A stretch of 64,000 bases of DNA. It comes from Litoditis marina (Eukaryota; Nematoda; Chromadorea; Rhabditida; Rhabditidae). The notes beneath the pieces were generated by a model. That model saw only the letters and a list, made by a program, of their open reading frames with translations, was not told the origin of the DNA and did no database searches. Shown in pieces: positions 23,526 to 35,092 of the stretch (the stretch's first letter is position 1; every line of letters begins with the position of its first letter). The translations under genes were made by a program, and so were the position numbers. Location of the stretch: NCBI GenBank assembly GCA_964036275.1, contig OZ038434.1:28071511-28135510 (forward strand), read 5' to 3'.

Positions 23526-25092
23526 TCATCAAAATTATCAAGTTTATTTGGGAGGTGTTTTGATGTGTTCTCACAATTGAATAAAATGCATATATTGAGT
23601 TATTGCTTATCGCACAACAAGCAGAATGCATACAAATTACGAAAACCAACGAAAGTTAGAGTTTCACAGTAACCTTTCTATTTTGACGATGTGGATTTGC
23701 AACTCGACATCAAAACGAAGCGCCTGTCAAATATCTGAAACATTCTCAGCCGGCCGTAGTTTTCCTAAGTCTTACGGTATTAACGCTATATCCACACGCC
23801 TGCGGCGTTCAAGTAACCTGTACTAGACACGACGCATTGGAGTTCATAGGCATTTGTATTCAAAAAATGAGCAACTTTTTATATACCCCAAAGCACGCTG
23901 TGCTTCAAAATGGTGCGTGTTGCTCAGGTGTATCTATCTAGGTATATTTACACGAAATTAGTGGATTTATTCATCCTTATTTCCTTGTCCGTAAGCAGTG
24001 CGTTCCTGGCTGTGCTATATTGTGTGTTGTTGTTGATATATCTCCTTTCACAAAATACACAAAACCACGGTATTGATTGGTGACCTGTGTTCAATCAGCC
24101 ACTTGTGACTCAGTTATTTACTACCCTTGAGACTAGTGCCTGTCTACATGTTTCTGCTTGATGACGACTACCCAACCACGTCAGAAGTCTATTGGATCAA
24201 GCACTCTGGTGATCAGGGTTGATGAGAGGACTTTCCTATGATTCTGCTGTGCTTTAAATCCTTATGACCCAATGAACAAACTCGTGACCCACGTGGCGAG
24301 GAAGGGAGATTGTTACCCTGCTACCGCAGGTGCTCACTATGTGTGCGGTACCCGTATGAAGATAGTTGTTCATTCCTATTAAGCGCTTGGCTGGTGTTGT
24401 TAGGCTTTCAATACGACAGTTATATTTAGCAACTAATGCTAATACAAAAATTTATTACTAAGTCAATTTGCTAAATGCGCCAATGCCAAACTTTTATCGT
24501 AACCCGAAACGCCTGTTAGATTATCTAGTTGATATCAATTCCAGGTTTTTTTTATCGCGTATCTACTAGCATTTACGCATCAGAGTACATATGATCACTC
24601 TTGAGAAAACATCAAACGTGAGTATGAACTTGGGCATACCGTTATCTTATTTTATTTGTTTGCTTTCTACACTCTAACAATACTTGGTTACGGTAGTTTC
24701 AATTCTACTTATAAAAGAAGTTGACGCTCGTAACTATTTTGACTCTAGCGTTACTTTATGAGGAACAATTTTTAGCGGTTTCTGTCTCTCCCTATTCTCT
24801 ATCCACAACGACTGCGAACAATGTGCTCGCATGTGTATTTTTCTCCCTATAATTACTGATCAGCGTTATTCACGCACCTTGCGTAGCTGATCCCTAAATG
24901 TGTCAGGTAAGTAACTAATTCCAACCAAAGAGAGCACTATGTGTTGACATGAGTATCATTGTTTGCTCGATATTTGTTCACAAAGTGTTTATGTCTTATT
25001 ACGAAATCGGAGAAACTTGGTTTATTGTGGCGTTTTTGTAAGTTTACGGTCGTTGTTTGCATACAGATGAGGTTTGCATCGACTATTTGCGG
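23526..25092. other. Intergenic region after psi2, duplicate of 6378-8372
   Basis: It is collinear with the region after psi1 but lacks the LINE scrap. No gene was recognised. Confidence 0.6.
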
Positions 25093-25099
25093 TATAAAA
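25093..25099 (+). promoter_or_regulatory. TATA-like box of lectin gene G4, displaced from the gene
   Basis: TATAAAA in the conserved promoter block. In G3 and G5 the start codon lies about 390-400 bp downstream. Here a 3.2-kb insertion at 25219-28375 pushes the start to 28640, so this box may no longer drive G4. Confidence 0.45.
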
Positions 25100-25387
25100 C
25101 GAGATCCAAACACCCATTAAACAAGGTTGGTACGAAACCGACAGCATCTTCAATTTTCATCTTTTTGTCTTACAATTTGTGAAACCGCTGGCCGTTTTTA
25201 GTTCCAGAATCTGGTATAGTCCTTACCATTCCTACTGAGACTCCTACAGTAGTAAATGATAAGGGGCGGGGCCAAGATGTCTTGGCTGCCTGCCAAGACT
25301 TCTTGGCCCCGCTGCCAATATATTTTATCTATCACTCAGACAATTCCCAGCCAATTGGCCAGCCACTTTTGTAGCGGCCTCGACGAT

Positions 25388-25444
25388 AGAGTGTGCAGGT
25401 CGAAGAGACGCAGATGTCTGCGGCCTCATTGACCTGCACACTCT
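25388..25444. repeat. Short hairpin
   Basis: AGAGTGTGCAGGTC at 25388-25401 is the exact inverse of GACCTGCACACTCT at 25431-25444, with a 29-bp loop that itself holds a small stem (cgcagatgtctgcg). It lies inside the insertion upstream of G4. Confidence 0.6.
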
Positions 25445-25518
25445 CTCGCTTTTGTAGCTGGCCAATCGCAGAGGATTGGCGCCAATCGTTCTGAGCAGCC
25501 GGTTGACTCAAAATGCGT

Positions 25519-25582
25519 CCAGGAGAGGGATCGAACTATCGCCTTGCGAGCGGTAGCGCGCCCACAACTCGCCCATACGAGC
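25519..25582 (-). repeat. tRNA-like (SINE-head-like) sequence
   Basis: On the minus strand it reads GCTCGTATGGGCGAGTTG..., then AGTTCGATCCCTCTCCTGG. These resemble an A box (TGGGCGAGTTG) and a good B box (GTTCGATCCC) about 40 bp apart. The acceptor stem does not close, so this is not a functional tRNA. A tRNA-derived SINE head or a tRNA pseudogene is the likely identity. Confidence 0.4.
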
Positions 25583-26592
25583 ACGGAATTAGAATACGCC
25601 AATCGCGATCATACTAAACGTAACTAAGGAAGATTGTTAAGGGTTTGACAGAGTTTCCAGAGCTACCCGAAAATCAAATATTTGGGAGACTTGTTCATAA
25701 TATCCTAACATCCTATGATATTCATAATATCATGAAAAAACTCTATATGAAAAATGTATGTAACAAAGTAGTTTATTCAGACTCGTAGTTGGAAAACTCA
25801 TCCTAAAACATATTACAGACACACAAAATGAATGACACAAGAAACAGTTCTTAATACTATAAGTTACAGCTATATACAAACAGATAGCATCATCTAATTA
25901 AAAATGAGACAGAAGTGTACAAGCTAAATTAAGTATTTCATAAGAAGTCTTACACATCACATTACCACATCTAAACAATTGGAGATTCTGAAGTGAAAGT
26001 ATTATAAAATGTGATGAAGTGTACTATAGTCAGGTATCATTTTAAATTCCGAAAACACAAAAAACATCAGTGCAACATGAAAAAAAACTGCAATGAAACG
26101 GTATCACAGAGCTTCTTTTATGAAAAAAAACAGACGAATTCGAAACAGTTGATACAAACTGAACTGCACAATTGAAGCACTAGTTGGAAATAAGGTCGTG
26201 AGTAAGTTCTCAGAATACAAAATTGTGGGTCTAAATATATTTGTACAATACGCATTTATAATTCAGGTGATTGTACTCATCAGTTAAAATATTTACAATA
26301 ATATGCAGACATACTCCAGTAAAGTGTACAATTCCATGGAAAACTCGTTCTTAGGTAGACGTTCTTAGGTAGACATTATTTAGCATGGAAAATAGGCGGG
26401 ATTTTTTTTATTTTGGCGAGAAAGGATCCCGTTTTTCGATCGTTTTCGACTATGTGAATTGAACAACTTATTGGAGTAGGTCCGCAGAAAGATACTCGCT
26501 GTTTCTAACTTGCATAATAGATGAACGTTCAATTTTCAAAAAATGATCTCACTTAGCTGCAAACCGGAGAAAGTAGAGAAATTTATGAATAA

Positions 26593-27310
26593 TTACTTGT
26601 TCACATCGGGACGATCTTCGGCAGTCCTAGTGTGTCCCGTTTCTTCCACGGATAGGAGAATGATGGCGCCACGATCAGTTCTGAAAACAAATAGGTTCAG
26701 ATCATGAATAGCATGAAACTGCCAACTTTTCAACTTTGACCCCAAAATAGAAACAAGATCAGAAAGCCACAGCAAAAAAAGAAGAAGGTAACCTAAGGTA
26801 ATAGAGTGAATGAAAGCAAGTATTCCTAGTTCCGACTCTTTTGCAGAACTATGAGTTTTTTACACAACTGGCTCATGGACATATTTCGTCTGTGAAACAT
26901 CATCCGCGAACATCCTTCAATAAAATTGGCTGAATAGCGAGGAAAGTTCACAAAATGGGTTCTGTATTGAGCAATAATACGTGGGAGAATTTAATGCAAT
27001 ACCAGGCGACTTCAGGTTTGTAATGAAAGACGAGTTCCTAATTAGAAATAGACGTACAATTTTGTCAAAGCATAAGCTTTGACAAAAACTGCTGTGAACA
27101 TAGTATTTCAAAATGAAAAATACGGAAAATAGAAAACTTACCCGCTTTCGATGAAAAGTGGTGTCGAGAGTGTGTGTGTGGGAGAGCGACTTCGTCAACA
27201 TCCCGACAGCAATTCTGGGTCCAACTCAATAAGCACCAGATCCATTTCGCATTCCTTGACCTTGGTTCCTATCCTGGAATGTAATATCATCACCCTAGGT
27301 TCGCTTTGCT
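26593..27310 (-). pseudogene. Minus-strand coding-like fragments, unidentified
   Basis: Two protein-like pieces lie on the minus strand. After an acceptor TTCCAG (near 27275) one reads IGTKVKECEMDLVLIELDPE and stops soon after. After an acceptor TTTTCAG (near 26680) another reads DRGAIILLSVEETGHTRTAE and ends in TAA at 26593-26595. A good donor (GTAAGTTTTC) lies at about 27139, but no phase joins both cleanly. They look like remains of a captured or decayed gene inside the insertion. I do not recognise the family. Confidence 0.3.
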
Positions 27311-27359
27311 CAAGCGAGAATATATATCAACACATGCATCTTGAATCCAACTGAAATAG

Positions 27360-28374
27360 GGATTTTTTTTTAAAGTTTTTGTGTATAACAAGGAGACAAA
27401 ATTAAAATGTAGGGAGTTGATCATACAGAAAGTCTGAAACTATATATTTGTGTCAGAAGGAGTACGACAAAGTTGTTTACATTATTCTATTTTCAATAAA
27501 AACCTAGACTCTCGTTACGTTTCAAAAGTAACTAGAAATTTAGAGAATAGCGCAAAACCTGGCGTCTCTTGTTAGAAAGAGGGTAAACAGTGTTTCCCTT
27601 TTTAAACAGAAACTGAACCATACTTTTGAGAAATTGCCTAAATGAATCAAAATACGAGCCACTTTCCGACCGCATGTCGAGAAATGCCTTTTTGTAGTAG
27701 ACAAGACTGACTTTTTGTAGTTTGTAGCCCGAAAAAAGTAGACATTTTCTGATCGGAAAACAGGTTCCTTTTTGGAGAGTGTAATAAACTGACGGAATAA
27801 TCAACTTATCTGCTTACCTCGCTCATCAGTAACCAACTTCTACATATCTGACTCTCGCACATCAAAATGAATCCCGGTGGGAACAGATCCGCTACCTGTG
27901 AAATGATTGTATGTACACTGAGGAAGAACAGTAAAACAACTTGTTTGTAAACGAGTCTTTGTTTATTCACTTGTATTCACAGAAGAATTAACAAGGACTT
28001 GTTTGAAAATAAGTTTTTAGAATTATACAAATGAGTAAAATGAGCTGGTTTACTTTTCAAAAATATAAATCTTTTGTCGTCGAAAAATTATGAAAAATAA
28101 TTTTCACAGAACAACACGAAACTACACAGATAGGAAACGATAAGTGACCACTATGGGACACGAATGATAATTTACAAAATTTGTAAACTAACGTGAAATG
28201 TAAAATACAAATAAGAAAAAAGTAGACGAAAATTTTGGAAATAAAACCAGGCGCGGCCGCCGCCAGTTGAAAACTGGCAAATATCCAAGGCTGGAGCGAC
28301 CGCTCGCGCCGCAACGCGTATATCGGCTCCATTTTCTACAATAAGGAGGAGTCTCAGTGGGGGTGAAACGAACT
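27360..28374. other. Rest of the insertion upstream of G4, no gene recognised
   Basis: AT-rich sequence with short minus-strand frames that show no motif. A GC-rich patch lies at about 28250-28330, just before the right end of the insertion. Confidence 0.4.
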
Positions 28375-29065
28375 ATATACTATCAGTCAGTTGCCCAGTT
28401 ACTTGGAACATGTTGAACACAGCAGAACTGAGATAGGTGCTAAGACAAAGTACACGATTGCTCATCAGAATGTTAACTTCACATGACTATTCGTTTCCCT
28501 CCTAGTACAATCTAAGTATAAACTTCTTCAATCCGAACAGCAATACTCGGTCGATATACAACTCTTCGTTGTGACCACGGATACGTAGATAGATATTTTC
28601 AGAGATTACAAATCATGATATTTTTTATATTAGGCATTGATGTTGGCCACGGCACTCGTAGTCTCTGTCCTCAGCTTCCTTGCCGAACAGGCTCACTCGG
28701 CTCCAAACTTCAACTCGGGTAAGATTTCCTTCCCATTTCCAATACTACGTATGAGGACCTACCTTGGCTCGTACATTGAGCACCATTCTGTTACTTGCTG
28801 TCAGAACGTCTGTGAAAATCCACAAACTGTCTTTTTTAGTTATTGCCATGAAACTCGGAACTAGCACAATTCTCGGAAAGCGAAACCGTTCTAACTCACC
28901 TAAAAGTTTGATCTTACATCAGATGGAACTCAAATTAGCATGACGATTTCATTTTCAAGGATCGAAATGTGATCCTGGATGGTACTATCTGCGTTCAACC
29001 CATTCTTGTTACAGGGTGAGTTGAAACATGTTCTCGCTCTTTCCAAGTGTTTTGAAAAAAAAACA

Positions 29066-29962
29066 CGAAAACGTTCCGCGTTTCCGCGCTCAAAAGAAGA
29101 TAACACAAGTCGCAAAAGGTCAAAAGGGAAAGTACAAAAAAGAGTGTCAATCGAAGAGCCTCGATGACGCATTCACGTGGCTTTTATCCTCTCGCTTATC
29201 TGAAAGTGGATCTTTGTTAGCGTGGGATAACACATGAAACAATGCAGAAATAAGAGTATTGATTGATGAACTTAAATAGGGATTTGGATAACTGTATCAA
29301 GACTCTGATTTACCCTGCTTGAACTTTGTACTTTGTAGTCCAGAGATATGAGAACAGAAGTAGTGTATATATGTTCATCGTGTGTATAGTTAACATAACA
29401 TAACAATAATATGAAGAGTGGCTATGCTTAGTTAGTTACCTTAATCAATAAAAGAGGGATTCGGCGGTACCGTAATCCCTGAGGGAAAGAGGGGGCGTAC
29501 AGTAGGAATAGGAAAAGCAGGCAGAGCTGCGCAGGTGGGCGTCACATCTTGACTGATTTCTCTGGCCCGGGGGCTTGCTTATATCCCCTCTTCTTGACGT
29601 CAGTACCTTTGATGTTGGTTGTCGAGGCATGAGAATTGACGAGAGAACTGTCACTTTGTGATGAGAGCTGTCACTTTGTGATGAGAACTGTCACTTGTGT
29701 TAGATGGTGCCAGCCGGTACCAGTCGGTGCCAGGTAGTGCCAGGTAGTGCCTGGGGCTTGACAGGATTTGATGGATGGCTCGTTCTTGAGAGGAGTGTCA
29801 GCTACCGTAACTTCATATCTTCGGGTGTGTATTAATCGAGGCCGGCTGCCCGCAATAGAACATGTGTCAGCTGTTTGAGTGACCAGCTTAGATAGGAAGT
29901 AGATGTGTAGGGCGCTCAAGGGGTACATGATAACTGATAATGGGTTTAGCAGACCCATTTCT
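29066..29962. mobile_element. 0.9-kb insertion in G4 intron 2
   Basis: G5 lacks this segment: 'aaaaacac' joins 'cgtgtagtgc' directly at about 53556. It contains tandem repeats (ctgtcactttgtgatgag about three times at 29648-29697; a tgccaggtagtgcc series at 29707-29755) and a minus-strand TATATAAG-like motif near 29582. A solo LTR or another promoter-bearing repeat is possible. No target duplication was found, so a deletion in G5 is the alternative. Confidence 0.45.
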
Positions 29963-32599
29963 CCGTGTAGTGCTTAACTGCTAATTTTTGACGAAGTGTA
30001 GGTTTGTTAATTTGTTAGTATAGTTAATCACTGATAAAACGTGCAGTGTTTTTTCCAACGGTTTAGCTGCGGACGCTAGCACCGCCTTTGATATTTTGCT
30101 AATAGAAAGTGCGATCTTCTGACCAGGCATGTTCATGAATAGCCAGATAGTTGGAACGCACACATGCGATTATTTCATTGAAAAAAAGCTCGAGTTGTTG
30201 CGTGTTTTAGAGGAAACGAACAAACGTGTCGTATCCCGCAGTTTGGCATGGTGAGCTCGTTTAACGCATACATCTAACTTGTAGATTTACATACACACAC
30301 GAAATACATAATAAAAATCACACAAAATCCGCAGAAGCACTAACAAACATTACAATGAGAGAAAATAAATCATTCTCTATTATGTTCATATTTCGTTTTC
30401 TTCTACACTTTCTTGTTGAACAGCTCAGAATTTCAACAGGCCGGCGGAACAACACAACACTTTGTCTTCGCTGAGTACTTCTGTGTACAGCACCAAGCAC
30501 ATATAGCTTCAATTCACTCAGATGAGGAGAATGAGTTTGTGACACGTGAGTTGGAATTGTAAAATAAAAACGGAACTCAACCAAATATGTTTTTTTCCGC
30601 AAACGATATATAAGATCCATTCGAATTGAAGCAAGTCTAAACAATGTTTTTCCGCGAGCAGATCACATCAGCTTGGTTCATAACACTTCCGTTAGTAAAT
30701 CATAAAGTCTATTCTAGAAAACTTAGATATAAAGAAGAAAATACAGGAAAAACTTTTCCCTCGCATACCAGTTTAAAAGACGTTTAAGGTGTATTTGTCA
30801 TTCTTCACATGGTTTTCATCATGTACTGGTTTGCGCACTTAAGTGAAATGTGTAAAACGAAATATATTCAAACATGTAGAAGATTGTTTAAACTCATTGA
30901 ACATTTGGTGTAAAATATATCATTCAGATACTATTTCCAAAGTTACAAGCGAATTCCAATGGATTGGGCTAATAGAAAAAGGATCCGAATGGATAAATAC
31001 GGATGGTAGTCCTTACGACTACAATAATTGGGTGGCAGGACATTATGCACACTACAACTGTACAGCGGTAAAATGAATTTTCCTGGTTGTTCAAATGGAT
31101 TCTGTTTCGATATTCATGTGATATAAAAATTGCCATTGTTTTCACTCAATCTTAAAACTCTTCAGAACATTAGTCCGCGATGTTGGATTTGTGTTCATTG
31201 CAGGCTAACCAGCTCCAAAACTATCAATGGATCATTATAAATTGCAGAACGCAGGCAAATTATGTATGTAAGAAAAACGCTTACGGAGCGCGCGTTACAG
31301 GTTGGTGAAACGCTTTCTAGCCATTTTCTCTTTCTAACCTCCACTAGCGTCGGTTTCCAAGACAATTTCTAACTTGTCGACAATGACCACAGTAGAAATA
31401 ATGTGTTTCTTGATATCAATTTCATGTTGGTCCCTATAAGTCGGGTAATTAACACATTCGAGTAAAACTAGCATTTTTTCTATTAGTTTAGAGGAAGCAG
31501 CTCAGACACGGTTGAACACAGAACCAAAATATCAATCTTATTCTGCTCTGTATAAAAGCACTCAAAACTGGCTAATACTCTCACTGCCAAGATAATTTCT
31601 CAAGGTTTCCGAGCGAGAAAAAACTAAGTGTGACAATGGTGAAAGTTCAGAACCATCCACTAAACCCAGCGTTGCTACAACCACTACGAGACCAACGACG
31701 ACTACAACAAGTAACGTTTCATCAGGGGCACATTCATATGAATACGATTGATATCAAACAGCTTTATCCTCTCATCAATCTTTCTCTCATATTCTTTCTT
31801 GTTCTCTCCTCATTTTTCTCTCCTCTCTCACAAATGATACTGAATTCCTAAAATTTCACAATGAGTTTTTGAACGAGAAGTTTTCCACGTTTTTCCACAA
31901 GAATGAGTTTTTCACGTAGGTACAATTATCATTCACGTGGAAGTAGATTTTGGACTAACCAGTTTTTGGAATTATATGTTTTTGTGCATCCGTGCATCCA
32001 AAAGATATTTTTCTACACCTAGGAACAAAAATCAATAGTGAGGTTCTAACAAAAGTATTTCAATAAACATTGGGTTAATTATTTGAACAACGTATATTGT
32101 GTCACTAGCACGTTTTGGATGTTATAGCTAAATGAATGTGCACATTCATTTAACTATTTTAATAAACCTGTTACAATTTATTCAGAGAGTGTCACGTGTG
32201 CTCCGGGATGGGAGTTCTCAACCTCAACGAAATCGTGTTACAAGGTTAATGTGCAGAACTTTCAGTAATATCCATTGTAGTACTCAACGCTTTTATTACC
32301 AAATCAGTGATAGTTACGGAATTAGAACTAACGACAACGCGGCTGTGGTCCAGCTTTAAATGAGTGTGTGCCGAAACCAGTTTTTTATTTGCCCGACTGC
32401 ACATTCAGTTAACTGAAAGAACACTATACTTGGTTTAGTGGCGTTCATTGCATTCACTACAGGTTGGAAGGGGTTACAAAACGTTTGCGGCGGCTGAGGA
32501 AGACTGTCAAGTGGAAGGATCACATGTTGTATCTATCAATTCTCCTAGCGAGCAGGAGTTTGTTGTCGGTTGGTATTGAATCTGTTCTCACCAATTCAA

Positions 32600-32845
32600 T
32601 AGCAAACGAAAATTGTACAACTGCCCCCCCCCCCTCACCCCTAGTCCTCCCCGTACTCCCTATAGAGAGGGGGGTTATCGTAACAATCGCCCCCCACTCA
32701 ACCCTGCAGTAAAGAAGGACGCTGTACAATCATCCCCCAATGGGGGTGAGGAGGGTGATTGTACCACGGGTCGGATTCCAATCTACTTTGTCTTTGACTC
32801 AACGGGAGGAGAGGGGGGGGGGGGTAGAGTATGTACAATACACTC
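32600..32845. repeat. G/C-tract inverted element in G4 intron 8
   Basis: It is bounded by TTGTACAACTGC(C)11 on the left and (G)12 TAGAGTATGTACAA on the right, with internal C4-C6 and G4-G6 blocks that can pair. The G5 copy at 56219-56475 is the same element with longer tracts. Confidence 0.7.
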
Positions 32846-33583
32846 GTCTATATCATTCCATTGTTTTATAGTGTCTATGAATAACAGTTTCTTCGTCATT
32901 CAACGACTGAAATTAATGCTCATCAGTTAAAATCGATTCATATTTGCGCAAACATGAACTTTTTTTTCTTTTTTTTCGTGTGGATCATATTTTCAACCAG
33001 GTTTATCAAAAGTATTGCAGGTCTGCTGCCAAGAAGACACTGGCTAGGAATGACAAAATACAACGGTAAGGATTGGATTTGGACAGACGGAACATTTTTG
33101 GGTTGGTCCAAACTCGAAGATGATATCAAGGACAGAAAATGTGCTATGGTGAGTAACAAAACAATGCATGAACAATTTTAGAGTAAACCGTCGAAAAGTT
33201 AATATCAACTAGTTGAAAAGTTAATATCAACTATAGAATGAAGCAAGAAAATCAAATCAAGCAGATCAAGAGACTCATACCCTTTATAATCATAAGATAA
33301 TAATAATCTTTTACGGCAACTATTTCAGCCGTGTTTCACTTTATCCATACAATTACAACCGAGACAATGATTACATTATTGTAGTTTCCGTAGCTTTGCC
33401 AATCAACTGAACCCGTAACCTCTTAGTTCAGGCCTCTCAACTCGTTGAATGTCATTACGCAATTTTAGAGCAGAAACTTAGTCTAAACTTCTACTCGTAT
33501 CTTCTTTGCAATGAAAAATATATAGATATGTTATGACAATATGTTTCAGATGCGTTCTTTCATGCAAAATAGTGGCTGGGAAG

Positions 33584-33839
33584 TGTCATGCCCCGCCTCT
33601 TGGGCGGAGCCCGGCCTGGCGAGTTCGCGGGTGGAGAGCCCGTCGGCTTTAGTCGTCGTGGAACATTATCTTCTTATCTTTATAATAAACATATATAATC
33701 CTGCGTTTCTGTAATAATTCCTATATAACCATAAGTGCCTACTAAAGGAATCAGGTGCTGAGTGTTCGCCCGGCCGTTGCCCGGACTAGTAGATACCCTT
33801 GTGGCCTGGTCTGATCACCCAAGTTACAACCGTATTTCA
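33584..33839 (+). repeat. 5' LTR (256 bp)
   Basis: It starts TGTCATGCCCC and ends CGTATTTCA. It contains a TATATAA-like motif near 33692 and an AATAAA near 33684. It differs from the 3' LTR at one base seen by eye (T versus C near 33650). Confidence 0.92.
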
Positions 33840-33864
33840 TGGAGGTCCTTCTCAGATTTGAACC
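33840..33864 (+). promoter_or_regulatory. Primer-binding site, tRNA-Gln-like
   Basis: Starting directly after the LTR, TGGAGGTCC... complements a tRNA 3' end ...GGACCTCCA. The match appears to extend through the T-loop (GATTTGAAC). A U discriminator with a GGACC acceptor strand fits eukaryotic tRNA-Gln best. The isotype is inferred, not checked. Confidence 0.7.
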
Positions 33865-35092
33865 TTAGTCGATCAGTAGGTACTTTCTCTCTAAGCTAGC
33901 TTAACTTCAAATCTTCACTTCAATCTATCATTCCATAATTCATAAATTCACATCCCGACGACTAGACACCCGACTGGTTCCTCCTTTTCTGTTTATTTTT
34001 ACGTGTAGCGCCTTACCTTTTCTGTTTGTGTTGTACCTCCAGCATTTTACATTCGGAGTATTGTATATTCATAACTTTGTTAATAGTTTTCTAGATATAC
34101 TGATACCACCCTAGTTTTCTCAATTCTCTTCGCGGAACCCAGCCGACACAGCACGCACTTCCGTGGCTGTGTCAAGAGTAAGTTTGATGTAAAATAATGT
34201 TTTTATCAAAAACAATGAATAAGAGAATGGTGGATCACAAAAAAACAAAGACGAGCCCGGGCACCTTCGGATCGGTTCCGCACCGTAATCTTTCTTTAGA
34301 AAAGATCCGTCGAGGCTGAAAATAAAGAATGAAGGCCAGGTATACTTATATATATTGAGCTCTTGTATAAATTTATCTGCAGTTTTTAAAGGAAACGGAT
34401 TTTGAATGCAAGTTATCTTTCAACTATATTCTTTCACAATTTACAAACGCATTCAAAATGTTGGGTCCATTGGCGCCGCCAAAACAGTTTACTTACAGAA
34501 AACGCGCGAAAATACTTCCAAAAACATCGGACTGTAAGTAGAATTTGTTGAGGCAAAAGTAAAACTAATACGTTTACCACATATGTACATACATATACAT
34601 TTAACTCTCTTTCTCTGTAACCTCTTATGCATTTCGCCTAATGTATAGACTACGGTAGTTGTATAGTTGCAATCAAGCATGCATGCAAATTACATATGCA
34701 GCTGGCAGCAATCAGCAATTCCTATTTAATGAGAGGCACGCCATCTATCTAATTATGCCATAGGCAATCAGGCTGCCAAGTACGGTAGCCTATTAATCCT
34801 AATGAGAAATGTGGGTGTCCGGAAAGACCCCGCCCACAACCTCCCATTCGGACTATTCTGACTCTCCTAGGATGGTTACCCGTTTCTATTTCACATTCCA
34901 TATTTTGATCTTACATTGACTGTGATTAATGTTAGTTGTCTATATGTTGTATCACGGTTTAGGCATAAAGAGTCTGAGCCTATGAATTACAGGAATCAGT
35001 TCCTTTGTCAATTACCCAGTCAGTGCTAATCGCCAGTTCCCCAGTCAGTGCAAATCGCTCAACGAAGCCAACGTCAGGAAAGAGGTCAGTTT
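33865..35092 (+). other. Long leader of the LTR retrotransposon
   Basis: About 1.2 kb before the Gag ATG. It contains two good donor sites (AGA/GTAAGTTT near 34173 and ACT/GTAAGTAG near 34534) and a good acceptor (GAATTACAG near 34991), so a leader intron is plausible. A mini-ORF at 34458-34541 (27 aa, basic, MLGPLAPPKQFTYRKRAK...) ends across the second donor. No long frame is present. Confidence 0.45.

Larger units (their letters stand above)
25219..28375. mobile_element. 3.2-kb insertion with imperfect inverted ends upstream of G4
   Basis: Compared with the G5 promoter (52861-52880), the sequence 'ctggtata/ctatcag' is split here by about 3.16 kb. Its ends carry matching inverted motifs: ACTGAGACTCCT near 25236 and AGGAGTCTCAGT near 28348. 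A TATA-like short duplication is possible (25215-25218 and 28376-28379). The interior contains a hairpin, a tRNA-like sequence, AT-rich DNA and minus-strand coding-like scraps, with no recognisable transposase. It could be a non-autonomous DNA transposon or a composite of several insertions. Confidence 0.5.

Noticed and set aside
28057..28332. Minus-strand 91-codon frame near the right end of the upstream insertion
   Set aside because: GC-rich repeat sequence followed by AT-rich DNA; hydrophobic composition follows from poly-A/T and no start context or splice support was seen.
32464..32930. Pro/Gly-rich frames around the G4 intron 8 tracts
   Set aside because: They are translations of the poly-C and poly-G tracts within an intron; splice phase of exons 8 and 9 excludes them.
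34195..35040. Search for a separate pair of LTRs belonging to the gag-pol frame alone
   Set aside because: No direct repeat between the leader and the region after pol was found, so the 256-bp outer LTRs are taken as those of the polyprotein element.
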